The notes beneath the pieces are model-generated. The model was not told the origin of the DNA. It worked only from the letters and a program-made list of their open reading frames with translations, and made no database searches. From Actinomadura latina NBRC 106108 (lineage in GTDB: Bacteria; Actinomycetota; Actinomycetes; Streptosporangiales; Streptosporangiaceae): a stretch of 64,000 nucleotides of DNA. The stretch spans positions 62,001-126,000 of the forward strand of contig NZ_BCQS01000007.1 of assembly GCF_001552195.1 (NCBI RefSeq), in the 5' to 3' direction. Position 1 is the stretch's first letter. Every line of letters begins with the position of its first letter. Shown here one piece after another: positions 34,551 through 43,519 of this stretch. The position numbers were made by a program, and so were the translations under genes.

Positions 34551-34597
34551 CCCGGCGACCGGGAAAGAAGCGCCGCGCCCGTGGTCCTCCGGAAGTG

Positions 34598-35158
34598 TCA
34601 GCCGGTCGCGGTGATCGCCCGCGCCACCAGGCGCCGGACGGCGTCATCGGCCGAGTCGGGGAGACCGTCCACCGGGAACCAGCGAAGGTCGTCCGACTCG
34701 TCCGACACCGCGTGCCGGGCCCCCTCCGGAGCGATCGCGACGTACTGGACGTCCAGGTGCCAGCTTCCCCCCGGATGGCAGCGGACGGCATGCCTGTCCA
34801 GCTGGACGGGCTCCGGCAGCAGCCGCAGACCCGCGATGCCGGACTCCTCCGTGGCCTCCCGCAACGCCGCGTCCGCGAGCGTCGCGTCGCCCGGCTCGCA
34901 GTGACCGCCGAGCTGGAGCCACGCCTTGACCTTCGCGTGCAAGGTCAGCAGCACCCGGGCACGGGACGAATCGAGTACGGCGGTGCTGGCGGTGATGTGC
35001 CCGGCCGCGCACGCCCGCCACATCCCGTCGCCCGGATACTCCTCCAGATGCCGCAGGAACTCCCGCCGCACCCGCTCCTGCTCCCCATCGGGCGCCCGCC
35101 ACGATGACAGCACCCGCACGGCATCCTCATAGAGGACACCCCGCGCCGGGTTCGTCAT
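34598..35158 (-). CDS. NUDIX hydrolase
   Basis: A 186-residue Nudix protein. The box reads GGHCEPGDATLADAALREAT then EESGI, matching the actinobacterial variant in which Asp replaces the first Glu; the catalytic REATEES core is intact. The usual Nudix strand HITASTAVLD lies upstream of it. The substrate is probably a nucleoside-diphosphate derivative but is not readable. ATG 35158 lies 13 bases after the small gene at 35172, so it is likely third in an operon with the Rv3195-like gene. Confidence 0.82.
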   Translation of the reverse strand: MTNPARGVLYEDAVRVLSSWRAPDGEQERVRREFLRHLEEYPGDGMWRACAAGHITASTAVLDSSRARVLLTLHAKVKAWLQLGGHCEPGDATLADAALREATEESGIAGLRLLPEPVQLDRHAVRCHPGGSWHLDVQYVAIAPEGARHAVSDESDDLRWFPVDGLPDSADDAVRRLVARAITATG

Positions 35159-35171
35159 GCGGTGGGGCGTG

Positions 35172-35348
35172 TCATGCGCGGCCCACGCGGGGGTAGCGGG
35201 AGCTGTCGGGGCGGCGGCGCCGGCGTTCCTGGTCGAGGGGGCGCTGCCAGCACAGGCTCGCCCGCGCGACGCGGCGCCGGATCGCGTTCGTGGACGACCC
35301 GGGCTCGTAGCGGCAGCCGTTCACCCGGGACGGACGCGGCCCGCTCAT
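35172..35348 (-). CDS. small basic hypothetical protein coupled to the Rv3195-like gene
   Basis: A 58-residue Arg-rich protein (start MSGPRPSRVNGCRYEPGSS, end YPRVGRA). Its ATG at 35348 overlaps the upstream stop as ATGA, and its own stop lies 13 bases before the NUDIX start, so it fills an otherwise empty gap in an operon. No domain is recognised. Two Cys residues (near 12 and 33) and a run of Arg near 42-46 suggest nucleic-acid or metal contact, but that is speculation. Confidence 0.6.
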   Translation of the reverse strand: MSGPRPSRVNGCRYEPGSSTNAIRRRVARASLCWQRPLDQERRRRRPDSSRYPRVGRA

Positions 35349-36760
35349 GCGCGCGGCCCGCCGTCGTCAGGCCCGCCGTCGTCAGGACCGGGGCCGTCAG
35401 GACCGGGATCCTCCGGGCCGGGGCCGTCGCCGAGGTCCTTGTCGTCGGGCTTCTCGTCCTCCACGGGCGCCTTGGTCAGGTTGGACAGGTCCAGGTCGGA
35501 CAGGCCCTCGATCTCGTCGCCACCACGGACGAAGCCCTCCGGGTCGTCGAGGTCGCCGGCCGTCGGGAGCAGGTCGGGGTGGTCCCAGACCGCGTCCCGG
35601 CCCTGCGTGCCGCGCGCCTCGGTCAGCGACCGCCACAGCACGGCGGCCTCCCGGAGGCGGCGGGGCCGCAGCTCCAAGCCGACCAGCGTCGCGAACGTCC
35701 GCTCCGCCGGGCCGCCGGTGGCGCGGCGGCGCCGCACCGCCTCGGCCAGCTTCACCGATTCGGGCAGCCGCCCCTCCGCGGCCTCGTTCACGATCGTGTC
35801 GACCCAGCCCTCGACCAGCGCGAGCGCCGTCTCCAGCCGCGCCAGCGCCGCCTTCTGCCGCGGCGTCTCCTCCGGCTGGAGCTGGATCTCGCCGCCGAGC
35901 GCCTCCTGGAGCGCCTCGGGGTTGCTCAGATCAAGGCCCTGCACGGCCTGCTCGATGCCCGAGAGGTCGACGGTGATGCCGCGCGCGTACTCCTCCACCG
36001 CGCCCAGCAGGTGCGAGCGCAGCCACGGGACGTGGGTGAAGAGCCGCTGGTGGGCGGCCTCGCGCAGCGCAAGGTAGAGCCGGACCTCGTCGGACGAGAC
36101 CTCCAGCCCCTCGCCGAACGCCTCGACGCCGGCGGGCAGCAGCGCGCCGACGCCGTCCGGGGCGAGCGGCAGGCCCACGTCGGCCGAGCCGGTGACCTCG
36201 CGGGCCAGCGCGCCGAGCGCCTGCCCGGCCTGGCCGCCGACCATGGCCCCGGCCATCTGCTTGACCATGCCGATCAGCGGGCCGGCCATCGCCTGCATGT
36301 CGGCGGGGATCTCACCGCCGCCGAGCGCCCCGCCCATCGACTCGACCATGCGGGTGGCGATCGGGTCGCACACCTTCGCCCACACGGGGAGCGTCTGCTC
36401 GATCCACTCGGACCGGCTCCACGCCTGCGGCGTCCGGATGCCCGCGGGCAGCGTCGTCCGCTCGTCCAGCCACAGGTCGGCCAGGCGCAGCGCCTCCTCG
36501 ACCTGGCGCCGCTCGCTGTCGACGACCGACGGATCGCCCTGCTCCACCACCGTGTGCCGCGCGATGTTCTTGGCCAGATCCCAGTTCAGCGGGCCGCCCG
36601 CCGCGCCGCCCGCGCCCTGCGCGCCGATCATGTCGGCGAACCGGTGCAGCATGTCGGCGAACTGCGCCATGTCGCCGCCCATGCCCTTGAACGGATCCTG
36701 GGGCCGGTCGTCGTCGTCTCCGTCACCGGGACGATTGAAGCCGAAGGGAGTGTTGCTCAT
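35345..36760 (-). CDS. Rv3195-like putative zinc-dependent metalloprotease/hydrolase (DUF2342 type)
   Basis: A 471-residue homologue of the conserved actinobacterial protein Rv3195. Helices such as NWDLAKNIARHTV near residue 60 and the central LYLALREAAHQRLFTHVPWL near 233-252, with a possible E-x-x-x-H metal site, match the family. It ends in an acidic Gly/Pro/Asp-rich tail (about residues 440-471). Biochemical function unproven. ATG 36760 follows CAGGGGCG; the frame is open to 36781. It heads an operon with the 58-residue gene and NUDIX gene and is divergent from the epimerase-like gene. Confidence 0.8.
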   Translation of the reverse strand: MSNTPFGFNRPGDGDDDDRPQDPFKGMGGDMAQFADMLHRFADMIGAQGAGGAAGGPLNWDLAKNIARHTVVEQGDPSVVDSERRQVEEALRLADLWLDERTTLPAGIRTPQAWSRSEWIEQTLPVWAKVCDPIATRMVESMGGALGGGEIPADMQAMAGPLIGMVKQMAGAMVGGQAGQALGALAREVTGSADVGLPLAPDGVGALLPAGVEAFGEGLEVSSDEVRLYLALREAAHQRLFTHVPWLRSHLLGAVEEYARGITVDLSGIEQAVQGLDLSNPEALQEALGGEIQLQPEETPRQKAALARLETALALVEGWVDTIVNEAAEGRLPESVKLAEAVRRRRATGGPAERTFATLVGLELRPRRLREAAVLWRSLTEARGTQGRDAVWDHPDLLPTAGDLDDPEGFVRGGDEIEGLSDLDLSNLTKAPVEDEKPDDKDLGDGPGPEDPGPDGPGPDDGGPDDGGPRA

Positions 36761-36849
36761 CGGATCGCCCCTGGGATGCATGATGGGCTCATATCCGCAA
36801 CGTTAGCCGGTCCCGGCAAGGTCGCGTACTCAAGGAAGGGGGCAGCCCC

Positions 36850-37932
36850 GTGGCAACGGGCAAGGTTCGCCCTCGGCGTAGCAAGGCCCCGGTCGTCGCC
36901 GTCACCGGCGCCGCGTCCGGGGCGGGACGGCTGCTGGCCGCCCGGCTCGCCGAACGGGAAGAGATACGCAAGGTCGTCGCCATCGACGGGCAGCGCGGCG
37001 ACGTGCCCGGCGTCACCTGGCGCGTCACCGACATCCGCGACCCGCTGCTGTCGGGGCGGCTCTCCGACGTCGACGTCATCGTCAACCTCGACATCGAGCG
37101 GTCCCCGGACGCGGATCCGCGCGAGCGCCGCACCCACAACGTCCGCGGCGCCCAGACGGTCGTCACCGCCGCCGCGGCCGCCCGCGTCCGCCGGGTGGTC
37201 CTCGTCACGTCCGCGATGGTGTACGGGGCGGGCCCGGAGAACGAGGTGCCGCTGGGCGAGGACGCGCCGCTGCTCGCCGAGGCCAGCACCAGCATCGCCG
37301 GCGACTACCTGGAGATGGAGGAGCTGGCCGCGACCGCGCCCGTCACCCATCCCGGCCTGGACGTCACCGTCGTCCGTCCCGCCGCGGTCGTCGGCCCCGG
37401 CATCGACACCGTCGTCACCCGCCACTTCGAGGCGCCGCGGCTGCTGTCGGTCAAGGGCAGCACGCCCGGCTGGCAGTTCTGCCACATCGAGGACCTCGCG
37501 TCCGCGCTGGACGCCGTCGTCACCGACGACGTGCGCGGGCCCGTCGCCGTCGGCTGCGAGGGCTGGCTCGGCCCCGACGAGGTCACCGAGATCACCGGCA
37601 AGCGCAGCTTCGAGCTGCCCGCCGCGCTCACCTTCGGGATGGCGCAGCGGCTGCACCGGCTCGGCATGACCCCGGCGCCCGCCATCGACCTGCACTACGT
37701 CGCCTACCCGTGGGTCGTCGACTGCGCCCGGCTGCGCGCCGCCGGCTGGAAGCCCATGTACGACAACGCCGCCGCGCTCCGCACCGTGATGGAGGAGACC
37801 GCGGGACGGCACGCCGTCGTCGGGCGCCGCGTCGGCGGCAAGGAGGCCACGATGGCGACCGCCGCCGGCGCCACCGTCGCCGCGATCGGCGCCGCCGCCG
37901 CGATCCGCCGCGCCCGCAAGCGCCGCAGATAG
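36850..37932 (+). CDS. NAD-dependent epimerase-like extended SDR (atypical active site)
   Basis: A 360-residue Rossmann protein. VAVTGAASGAGRLLAARL near residue 15 is a G-x-x-x-G-x-G variant, VLVTSAMVYGAG near 120 the SSxxVYG-like strand, and LDVTVVRPAAVVGPG near 170 the later SDR core. The catalytic YxxxK is replaced by DYLEMEE, so the Lys is missing and classic epimerase chemistry is doubtful. The C-terminus is a short Ala-rich membrane-like stretch followed by RRARKRRR. GTG 36850 follows AAGGAAGGGGG. Confidence 0.78.
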   Translation: MATGKVRPRRSKAPVVAVTGAASGAGRLLAARLAEREEIRKVVAIDGQRGDVPGVTWRVTDIRDPLLSGRLSDVDVIVNLDIERSPDADPRERRTHNVRGAQTVVTAAAAARVRRVVLVTSAMVYGAGPENEVPLGEDAPLLAEASTSIAGDYLEMEELAATAPVTHPGLDVTVVRPAAVVGPGIDTVVTRHFEAPRLLSVKGSTPGWQFCHIEDLASALDAVVTDDVRGPVAVGCEGWLGPDEVTEITGKRSFELPAALTFGMAQRLHRLGMTPAPAIDLHYVAYPWVVDCARLRAAGWKPMYDNAAALRTVMEETAGRHAVVGRRVGGKEATMATAAGATVAAIGAAAAIRRARKRRR

Positions 37933-37975
37933 CCCGGCCCGGTCGGCCGGTAGGCCGGCCGGCCCGGGCGCGGCG

Positions 37976-40924
37976 TCAGCTCGACGACGGCGTGGCGCTC
38001 GGTGTCGCGCTCGGCGACGGCGACCCGGACGGGGACGGGCTCGGCGACGCCTTCGGCACGGCCCTGCCCGCCGCGGCAAGCGCCGCCTGCGCGTCCTTGA
38101 TCCGCTTCCAGGCGTCGCCCATGGCCGGGTAGTCGCCCTTCTTCTGCGCGTTCTCGTAGTCCGTGACGGCCTTGTTCAGGTCGTTGATCGCCTTCTGCGC
38201 CGCCGCGGTCAGCTCCCCGCCCGGCGGAGCCTCCGGCTGCGGGGCGGGCTGCGTGGTGGAGCCCGTCCCGCCGAGGACCTGGTCCAGGGCGTCGTCGAAG
38301 GTGTCGGCGGCGGCGATGCTCTCCCCGTACCGCACCAGGATCTTGCCGAGGATCGGGTACGGCTGCTGCTCCTTGCCGCCCGACGCCTTGGTGTACATCG
38401 GCTCCACGTACAGCAGGTCGCCGCCGAACGGGATCGTCAGCAGGTTGCCGGCCACGGTCTTCGTGCCGCCCTGCCGCAGCGCGAACAGGTCGTTCTTCAC
38501 CTTCGAGTCGGTCTCGAACGAGTTCTGCACCTGGCCGGGCCCGGCGGGCTGCGCGTTGCGCGGCATCTGCAGGATCTGGATCTGCCCGTAGTCGCGTCCC
38601 GGCGTGGACCCCACCGACATGAACGCCGCCAGCTGCGGGTTGTTGCGCGGGTTGAACACCGTCGTCAGCGCGAACGACTGGGCGTCCTGGCCGGGCATCC
38701 GCAGGCTCTGGTAGTAGGGCGGCTGCCGCTTGCCCTTCACCGTCGGGTCCTGCGGGACCTCCCAGAAGCCCTCGCCGTTGTAGAACGCCGACGGGTCCGT
38801 CACGTGGTACTTGGTGAGGACCTTCCGCTGCACCTTGAACAGGTCCTGCGGGTAGCGGAAGTGGGCCTCCAGCTCCGGCGGGATCGACGAACGCGGCTGG
38901 ACGGTGTCCTTGAACACCTTCATCCACGTCTTGGTCACCGGGTCGTTCTCGTCCCACTGGTACAGGTGGACGCTGCCGTCGTAGGCGTCCACCGTGGCCT
39001 TGACCGAGTTCCGCATGTAGTTGATGTGGTCGTTCGCCTGCCGCGCCACCGCCGACCGGGTGTCGGTGATGGTGTCCCGGGTCGCCTCCCCGAGGCTCAT
39101 CTCCTCCGAGTACGGGTAGCTGCTGGACGTCGTGTAGCCGTCCACGATCCACAGGATGCGGCCGTTCACCACCGCCGGGTACGGGTCGCCGTCCAGCGTG
39201 AGCCACGGCGCCGCCTTCTGCACCATGTCGCGCGGCGACCGATCGTAGAGGATCTTGGCGTCCTTGTTGATCGCGCCCGACAGCAGCAGGTTCTTGTCCT
39301 GGAACTTCGCCGCGTACAGCAGCTTGCGGAAGAACGAGTCGACGTGGACGCCGCCCTGCCCGTCATAGGTGCTGCTCTGCTGCCCCGAGTCGCTGTTGTC
39401 GGGGTAGTTCAGCTCCTGCTGGCCGCTCCCGCCGGCCACCGAGTACCGCGGCGACCGCTCCCCGAAGTAGATCTCCGGCTGCGTCACCTTGATCTGCTGG
39501 TTCTGGGAGGCCGGCATGTCGCGGGTGATGAAGTCCGGCTCCCGGGAGTCGAACCGGTCGCCGTAGGCCGACACGAAGCCGTAGCCGTGCGTGTAGACCA
39601 TGTGGTCCTTGATCCAGCTGCGCTGCCCCGCCGGGGCCCCGGACAGCTCGCGGAGCGCGACGACCGTGTCGACGGGCTTGCCGCCCACCTGGTAGCGGTC
39701 CACGTCGAGCGTGTCGGGGAACTGGTAGAACGGCCGGATCCGCTGGAGCTGCTGGAACGTCTCGCCCACCACGTTCGGGTCGAGGACGCGGACGCCGCCG
39801 TTCTTCAGCTTGTCGGCGTCCTCCTGGAGCGCCTTCTTGTCCGTCACGGCCTCCGACCCGTACGGGACGACCTTCGCGCTGTTGACCCCGTAGGCCTCGC
39901 GGGTGAACTTGATGTTGCGCTGGATGAACTGGCGCTCCTTGGCCAGTTCGTCCGGCTTCACCTGGAACTGCTGGATGAGCAGCGGGTACACGCCGCCCAG
40001 CAGGATCGCCGACAGCACCAGCAGCGTGAACCCGACGCCGGGCAGCATCATGCCGCGGCGCAGCAGGTTGCTGAAGAACATCGCGGCGCACAGCAGCGCG
40101 ATGACGAAGAGGATCGTCTTCGCGGGCAGGAGGGCGTTGACGTCCGTGTAGGACGCGCCGGTCGTCACCCCGCGTTCGGAATGCATCAGGCCGTACCGGT
40201 CGAACCAGTACGCGACCGCCTTGAGCAGGATGAACAGCCCGAACAGCACCGACAGGTGCGCCCGAGCCGGCGGGCTCGCCTTGTCGCCCGGCCCCTGCAG
40301 CCGCAGCCCCCCGTACAGGTAGTGCACCATCACCGCGGCCAGGATCGACAGGATCACCGTCGCGAAGACGACGCCGAGGACGAGCCGCAGGAACGGGTAC
40401 GTGAAGACGTAGAACGACACGTCCTTGTGGAACTGCGGGTCCGTCACGCCGAACGGCGTCCGGTTCAGGAACGCCAGCCACACCGGCCACTGGCCCGCCA
40501 CCGACGAGCCCGTGAGCACGCCCAGCAGGCCCAGCAGCCCCGCCGAGATCAGCCGGCGCCGCGGGTCGATCACCGAGCGGTACCGCTCCAGGCCCTGCTG
40601 CTCCACCGACAGCGGCCGGTACGCCGGACGCAGCCGGTAGGCGACCAGCACGTTCGCGCCGACGACCAGCGTCATCAGCAGCCCCGCCCCGAAGAACAGG
40701 ATGATCTTCGCCTGCAGCTGGGTCGTGTACACCGACGAGAAGCCGATGGACCGGTACCACAGCAGGTTCGTGTAGGTCGTCGTGAAGACCATGAAGACGA
40801 CCAGCAGTACGGCCAGCGCCACCAGAACCGGCAGGACCAACCGCGTCCGTCCGGTACCGAGCCGGCGCCCGAATGCGGGAGTCCGGAAGGTCAAATCGGG
40901 CCCTCCGATCGAGGTCTCGCTCAC
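37976..40924 (-). CDS. UPF0182-family membrane protein (Rv3193c-like)
   Basis: About 982 residues. The first third has roughly seven membrane segments, beginning VLPVLVALAVLLVVFMVF, then TNLLWYRSIGFSSVYTTQL, which is diagnostic for UPF0182. The rest is a large presumed extracytoplasmic part including RPFYQFPDTLDVDRY. It ends in a Pro/Ser-rich tail. Function unknown; it is conserved next to the PDZ protease in actinobacteria. GTG 40924 is chosen near the family start; an ATG at 40981 is in frame and has a weak AGGA. Confidence 0.9.
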   Translation of the reverse strand: MSETSIGGPDLTFRTPAFGRRLGTGRTRLVLPVLVALAVLLVVFMVFTTTYTNLLWYRSIGFSSVYTTQLQAKIILFFGAGLLMTLVVGANVLVAYRLRPAYRPLSVEQQGLERYRSVIDPRRRLISAGLLGLLGVLTGSSVAGQWPVWLAFLNRTPFGVTDPQFHKDVSFYVFTYPFLRLVLGVVFATVILSILAAVMVHYLYGGLRLQGPGDKASPPARAHLSVLFGLFILLKAVAYWFDRYGLMHSERGVTTGASYTDVNALLPAKTILFVIALLCAAMFFSNLLRRGMMLPGVGFTLLVLSAILLGGVYPLLIQQFQVKPDELAKERQFIQRNIKFTREAYGVNSAKVVPYGSEAVTDKKALQEDADKLKNGGVRVLDPNVVGETFQQLQRIRPFYQFPDTLDVDRYQVGGKPVDTVVALRELSGAPAGQRSWIKDHMVYTHGYGFVSAYGDRFDSREPDFITRDMPASQNQQIKVTQPEIYFGERSPRYSVAGGSGQQELNYPDNSDSGQQSSTYDGQGGVHVDSFFRKLLYAAKFQDKNLLLSGAINKDAKILYDRSPRDMVQKAAPWLTLDGDPYPAVVNGRILWIVDGYTTSSSYPYSEEMSLGEATRDTITDTRSAVARQANDHINYMRNSVKATVDAYDGSVHLYQWDENDPVTKTWMKVFKDTVQPRSSIPPELEAHFRYPQDLFKVQRKVLTKYHVTDPSAFYNGEGFWEVPQDPTVKGKRQPPYYQSLRMPGQDAQSFALTTVFNPRNNPQLAAFMSVGSTPGRDYGQIQILQMPRNAQPAGPGQVQNSFETDSKVKNDLFALRQGGTKTVAGNLLTIPFGGDLLYVEPMYTKASGGKEQQPYPILGKILVRYGESIAAADTFDDALDQVLGGTGSTTQPAPQPEAPPGGELTAAAQKAINDLNKAVTDYENAQKKGDYPAMGDAWKRIKDAQAALAAAGRAVPKASPSPSPSGSPSPSATPSATPSSS

Positions 40925-41013
40925 CGGCCGCCCGCCGGTGCTGTAGATGCAACTTACCGACTGCCGCGAGGGTTCCGGCATGTGCGGGTCCTGATTGGGG
41001 GAAAGATGGGCCC

Positions 41014-41550
41014 GTGAGTCATCTGGAAGAAGTCGTGCTGGACCTCGAACGTCACTCGGCCCAGGAGGGCTGGGACAGCGCGCCCCGCCTCTACGCCCTC
41101 GTCCGGAGCACCGAGCTCCGCCGCGCCGAACCCGGCCTTGCCGACCAGCTCGGCCTGCCCCCCGACGCCGACACCCTCGCCGCGCTCGAACAGCCCGCCC
41201 TGCCCGAGAAGGACGCCATCGAGGACGCCCTCGCCTCCATCGCCTGGCCCGACGCCGTCGAAGGCTGCGCCCTCGTCATGGAACGCGTCGTCCTGCCACC
41301 CGAAGCCGAGGAGGACATCCCGGAGGACGAGGCCGAAGCCGCCGCGTTCGCCGCGTCCCACCCCGAACGGGAGGACGTGCGCATGGTCGTCGGCGTCCTG
41401 CGCGACGGCGCCCGCCACTCCGCCCTCCGGCTGCGCCGCCACGACAACGACGACGAGGTCCTCCAAGGGCCCGACCTCGTCCCCGCCATCTCCGCGGCGC
41501 TCGCCGCCACCTTCGACCCCGACGAACCCGGTGCGTCCGGGGAGGAGTAG
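41014..41550 (+). CDS. PPA1309-family protein
   Basis: A 178-residue acidic protein of the actinobacterial PPA1309 family: VLDLERHSAQEGWDSAPRLY near the start, WPDAVEGCALVMER near residue 88, and DVRMVVGVLRDGARHSALRL near 135. No enzymatic motif is visible and the role is unknown. The GTG at 41014 follows GGGGGAAAG. It is divergent from the UPF0182 gene, the usual arrangement in actinomycetes. Confidence 0.85.
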   Translation: MSHLEEVVLDLERHSAQEGWDSAPRLYALVRSTELRRAEPGLADQLGLPPDADTLAALEQPALPEKDAIEDALASIAWPDAVEGCALVMERVVLPPEAEEDIPEDEAEAAAFAASHPEREDVRMVVGVLRDGARHSALRLRRHDNDDEVLQGPDLVPAISAALAATFDPDEPGASGEE

Positions 41551-41579
41551 GCCGCTCCCGGCGAGGTAGCCTGCGGGAC

Positions 41580-42023
41580 GTGAGCCAAAGCGTTGCGGGC
41601 GGGGACGTCATCCGGCTGATCGGCGTCCGCGAGACGCCCCTGTCCATCGACGAGGTGTACACCGCCGTCGGCGCCCCCGGCGCCGGCGGCATCGCCGTCT
41701 TCGCCGGCACCGTCCGCGACAACGACCACGCCCGCGCCGTCACCCGCCTGTCCTACAGCGCCCACCCCACCGTCGAACGCGAACTCCGCGCCGTGATGGA
41801 GAAGGTCGCCGCCGACTTCCCCGTCCTCGGCCTCGCCGCCGTCCACCGCGTCGGCGACCTGGAGATCGGCGACATCGCCGTCGTCGTCGCCGCGTCCTGC
41901 CCCCACCGCGGCGAAGCGTTCGCCGCCTGCAGGCGGCTCATCGACGACCTCAAGGCCGGCGTCCCCATCTGGAAGCACCAGACCTTCACCGACGGGGACG
42001 ACGAGTGGGTCGGGGCCTGCTGA
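41580..42023 (+). CDS. moaE: molybdopterin synthase catalytic subunit MoaE
   Basis: A 147-residue MoaE that would insert sulfur from MoaD into precursor Z. GGIAVFAGTVRDNDHARAV near residue 38 contains the conserved Arg, PHRGEAFAACR near 107 the substrate site, and VPIWKHQ near 130 the catalytic Lys. The small subunit MoaD is not seen in this window. The GTG start follows GCGGGA; the gene lies 29 bases after the PPA1309 gene and 27 before the PDZ protease. Confidence 0.88.
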   Translation: MSQSVAGGDVIRLIGVRETPLSIDEVYTAVGAPGAGGIAVFAGTVRDNDHARAVTRLSYSAHPTVERELRAVMEKVAADFPVLGLAAVHRVGDLEIGDIAVVVAASCPHRGEAFAACRRLIDDLKAGVPIWKHQTFTDGDDEWVGAC

Positions 42024-42050
42024 GCGCCCTGAGCGCATAGAGTTTCCGGC

Positions 42051-43100
42051 ATGTCTCGTCGTGCCACCACGCTCACCGTCGCGAGCGTGCTCGTCCTCGT
42101 GCTCGCCGTCGTCGGCTCCGTCATGCGCGTCCCCTACGTCGCGCTGATGCCCGGACCCACGAGCAACACCCTCGGCACGAACGACAAAGGCCAGCCCCTC
42201 ATCCGCATCGACGGCCGCACGACCTACCCCGACCAGGGACACCTCAACTTCACCACCGTCACCTACCGCGGCGGGCCCGGCGGCCGCATCGACCTCTTCA
42301 CCGCCCTCCGCGGCTGGCTCGACGGCGACACCGCCATCGTCCCCGAAGAGACGATCTTCCCCAAGGACGAGTCGCCGAAAGAGGTCGACCAGGAGAACAG
42401 CCGGGCGATGCAGGACTCCCAGCAGAACGCCGAAGCCGCCGCCCTCCACGAACTCGGCGTCCCCCTCACCACCCGCGTCATCGTCGACGGCGTCCAGAAA
42501 GGACGCCCCGCCGACGGCGCCCTCAAACCCGGCGACGAGATCACCGCGCTCGACGGCGCCAAGGTCACCAGCGTCTCCCAGGTCACCGGCACCATGGCCA
42601 AGCACAAGATCGGCGACAGCGTCACCCTGACCTACAAGCGCGACGGCAAGGAGGGCAAGGCCACCCTCACGACCGTCGCCGACCCCACCGGCAAACGCGC
42701 CGTCGTCGGCATCGTCCTCTCCGACCAGTACAAGTTCCCCTTCAAGATCGACATCAGCGTCGGCGACATCGGCGGCCCCTCCGCCGGCCTCATGTTCTCC
42801 CTCGCCATCTACGACAAGCTCACCCCCGGCCCCCTCACCCAGGGCGCGTTCATCGCCGGCACCGGCACCATCACCCCCGAAGGCCAAGTCGGCCCCATCG
42901 GCGGCATCCAGCAGAAAATGATCGCCGCCCGCAAAGCCGGCGCCACCGTCTTCCTCACCCCCAAGGACAACTGCGCCGACGCCCTCGCCGCCCGCCCCGG
43001 CGGCCTCCGCCTCGTCCGCGCCGACACCCTCCACACCAGCATCCAAGCCATCAACGCCCTCAACACCGGCAAAGGCGACATCCCCGCCTGCACCAGATAA
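42051..43100 (+). CDS. membrane-anchored PDZ/Lon-like serine protease (Rv3194c-like)
   Basis: A 349-residue YlbL-type protein. One N-terminal membrane anchor (residues 7-25), a PDZ domain around VQKGRPADGALKPGDEI near 143-165, then an S16 Lon-type protease domain with nucleophile Ser in IGGPSAGLMFSL near 243 and catalytic Lys in QQKMIAARKAGA near 285. It likely degrades or processes proteins at the outer face of the membrane. ATG 42051 begins the anchor directly. Confidence 0.9.
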   Translation: MSRRATTLTVASVLVLVLAVVGSVMRVPYVALMPGPTSNTLGTNDKGQPLIRIDGRTTYPDQGHLNFTTVTYRGGPGGRIDLFTALRGWLDGDTAIVPEETIFPKDESPKEVDQENSRAMQDSQQNAEAAALHELGVPLTTRVIVDGVQKGRPADGALKPGDEITALDGAKVTSVSQVTGTMAKHKIGDSVTLTYKRDGKEGKATLTTVADPTGKRAVVGIVLSDQYKFPFKIDISVGDIGGPSAGLMFSLAIYDKLTPGPLTQGAFIAGTGTITPEGQVGPIGGIQQKMIAARKAGATVFLTPKDNCADALAARPGGLRLVRADTLHTSIQAINALNTGKGDIPACTR

Positions 43101-43150
43101 CGCCACCCGACCGAACCACTCCCCGCCATGCCATAGACTTAAGACACCAC

Positions 43151-43224
43151 CGCGGGGTGGAGCAGTTCGGTAGCTCGCTGGGCTCATAACCCAGAGGTCG
43201 CAGGTTCAAATCCTGCCCCCGCTA
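43151..43224 (+). tRNA. initiator tRNA-fMet(CAT), copy 1
   Basis: A 74-base gene with a cloverleaf: acceptor CGCGGGG / CCCCGCT, anticodon arm CTGGG-CTCATAA-CCCAG, T arm GCAGG-TTCAAAT-CCTGC. The unpaired first base (C1 against T72) and the three G:C pairs at the bottom of the anticodon stem mark it as the initiator. CCA is not encoded. TAGACT at 43134 may be its -10. An identical copy lies at 50190. Confidence 0.97.
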
Positions 43225-43232
43225 CGAGTCTG

Positions 43233-43273
43233 GAGTCCCCTTGGTCGCCGCTTTGCGGCTTCCCGGGGGACTC
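43233..43273 (+). terminator. terminator after initiator tRNA copy 1
   Basis: GAGTCCCC (43233-43240) pairs with GGGGACTC (43266-43273); an inner hairpin GCCGC-TTT-GCGGC sits between. TTCGCATTTT follows. Confidence 0.75.
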
Positions 43274-43519
43274 TTCGCATTTTGTCGGGGGGGCGACCCC
43301 CCGGGCCCCCCGGTTCCGCCGCCATCCCCCACCCGCCCGCCCCTGGGGCTCCGCCCCTATCCCCCTTGGGGCTCCGCCCCTATCCCCCCTCGGGCTTTGG
43401 TTCTCGTGTCCCCTTGGGGTTCTTGGGGGGATGAGTCCCTACCCCCTTTTGGGGGTGGTGGCAGGGGCGTTGGTGTGGTTGCATGCCGCTGACCTGGGGT
43501 TTTGTCGAAGGGGGCGGTT
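43274..43519. repeat. G/C-run and GGGGCTCCGCCCC repeat region
   Basis: No gene is visible. Contents: a G-run/C-run palindrome (43287-43302, GGGGGG-CGA-CCCCCC) and two copies of GGGGCTCCGCCCC (43345-43357 and 43368-43380) spaced 23 bases. The first part is duplicated after the second tRNA, where only one GGGGCTCCGCCCC copy remains. The end of the stretch holds the leader of the acyl-CoA synthetase gene. Confidence 0.75.

Noticed and set aside
35162..37669. 835-codon plus-strand frame opposite the Rv3195-like gene
   Set aside because: Arg/Pro-rich shadow; the minus-strand protein and the divergent epimerase-like gene account for the DNA.
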